Position numbers and translations under genes: made by a program. Below, one piece after another: positions 63,802-64,000 of a stretch of DNA of 64,000 bases; the stretch's first letter is position 1; each line of letters begins with the position of its first letter. The stretch lies in contig CAVPSQ010000010.1 in assembly GCA_963708455.1 (NCBI GenBank), positions 1,116,001 through 1,180,000 of the forward strand. The letters run 5' to 3'. The DNA is from CAIMUS01 sp963708455 (lineage in GTDB: Bacteria; Pseudomonadota; Gammaproteobacteria; Competibacterales; Competibacteraceae). A model generated the notes under the pieces. It worked only from the letters and a program-made list of their open reading frames with translations. It was not told where the DNA came from and searched no databases.

Positions 63802-64000
63802 TTAGCCCGGCCCACGCTCCGACCGCTGCCGCACGAAGGCCAGAGCGCGCCCGATTCGACGCAAGGTTTTTTCCCTGCCGAGCAACTCCAGGGTGATGTC
63901 GATCGGCGGCGACACAGCCCCACCGGATACGGCTACGCGCAGCGGCTGGGCCACCTTGCCGAGATTCAGATCCAGCCCTGCGGCGACTGCCTCGATGGCG
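63802..64000 (-). CDS. gltX: Glutamyl-tRNA synthetase, C-terminal end
   Basis: The last 65 codons: AIEAVAAGLDLNLGKVAQPL, then RVAVSGGAVSPPIDITLELL and GREKTLRRIGRALAF to TAA at 63802-63804. AQPLRVAV(S/T)G...SPPI is the anticodon-binding domain of GltX. The gene enters from the right edge. Its tRNA neighbours support the call. Confidence 0.93.
   Translation of the reverse strand, partial: AIEAVAAGLDLNLGKVAQPLRVAVSGGAVSPPIDITLELLGREKTLRRIGRALAFVRQRSERGPG

Overview
The window looks like about 64 kb of a chromosome from a gammaproteobacterium with fairly high GC. The core gene order supports this: dapF, a DUF484 gene and xerC in a row, and gltX next to tRNA-Ala and tRNA-Glu. Thiamine-precursor uptake, hisI, tyrS, dcd and apbC genes, a polyhydroxyalkanoate phasin-like gene and two TRAP transport loci fit an environmental heterotroph. 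A Competibacter-like lineage is my guess from overall style and is not demonstrated.

Layout. 1-13.0 kb is mostly core metabolism (acyl-CoA ligase, cysH, tenA and thiZXY, a PIMT-family gene, dsbB). It is interrupted at 4.9-5.9 kb by gene debris: NACHT and FGE-like 3' ends, and a cytochrome b561 gene split by a 112-bp MITE-like insertion. 13.0-20.5 kb is a decayed accessory region with several vapBC remnants, a subtilase, a PEP-CTERM-like protein, an Rpn-type nuclease, an IS630 element cleanly inserted in vapC, and fragments of purD, hsdR and a transposase. 20.5-38 kb returns to core genes (sppA, hisI, tyrS, a GNAT-nitrilase fusion, dapF-DUF484-xerC, MoxR-VWA, phasin, Usp, dctPQM, apbC, dcd).

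38-52 kb is the most unusual part. A complete IS1182-like element precedes an 11.4-kb minus-strand gene cluster that reads like an NTP-dependent conflict or signalling system. In transcription order it has a coiled-coil protein, a ClpB-like AAA+ ATPase, a VWA/zinc-ribbon protein, an FGE-fold protein, a PEGA-HEAT-membrane protein, a Uma2-type nuclease, a DUF4160/DUF2442 pair, a GTPase-associated protein, a radical-SAM protein and a zinc-ribbon GTPase. Short homologous segments occur in the same order on both sides of it. 52.9-55.5 kb carries four integron attC sites in one orientation, with cassettes holding a TIR-domain gene, a RelE/ParE toxin-antitoxin pair, a small secreted protein and one ORF-less cassette. 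No integrase is present.

56-64 kb has a fused hydantoinase/5-oxoprolinase, a TerD-like protein, a second TRAP binding protein, crcB-DUF190, a Cache-like secreted protein, tRNA-Ala, tRNA-Glu and the 3' end of gltX.

Quality warning. Many genes carry a single frameshift or a single in-frame stop (thiY, sppA, GNAT-nitrilase, GAP1-like, Uma2, subtilase, PEP-CTERM-like, AAA+, TIR). Some of this is real decay in accessory DNA. The number in otherwise well conserved genes means residual consensus errors cannot be excluded.
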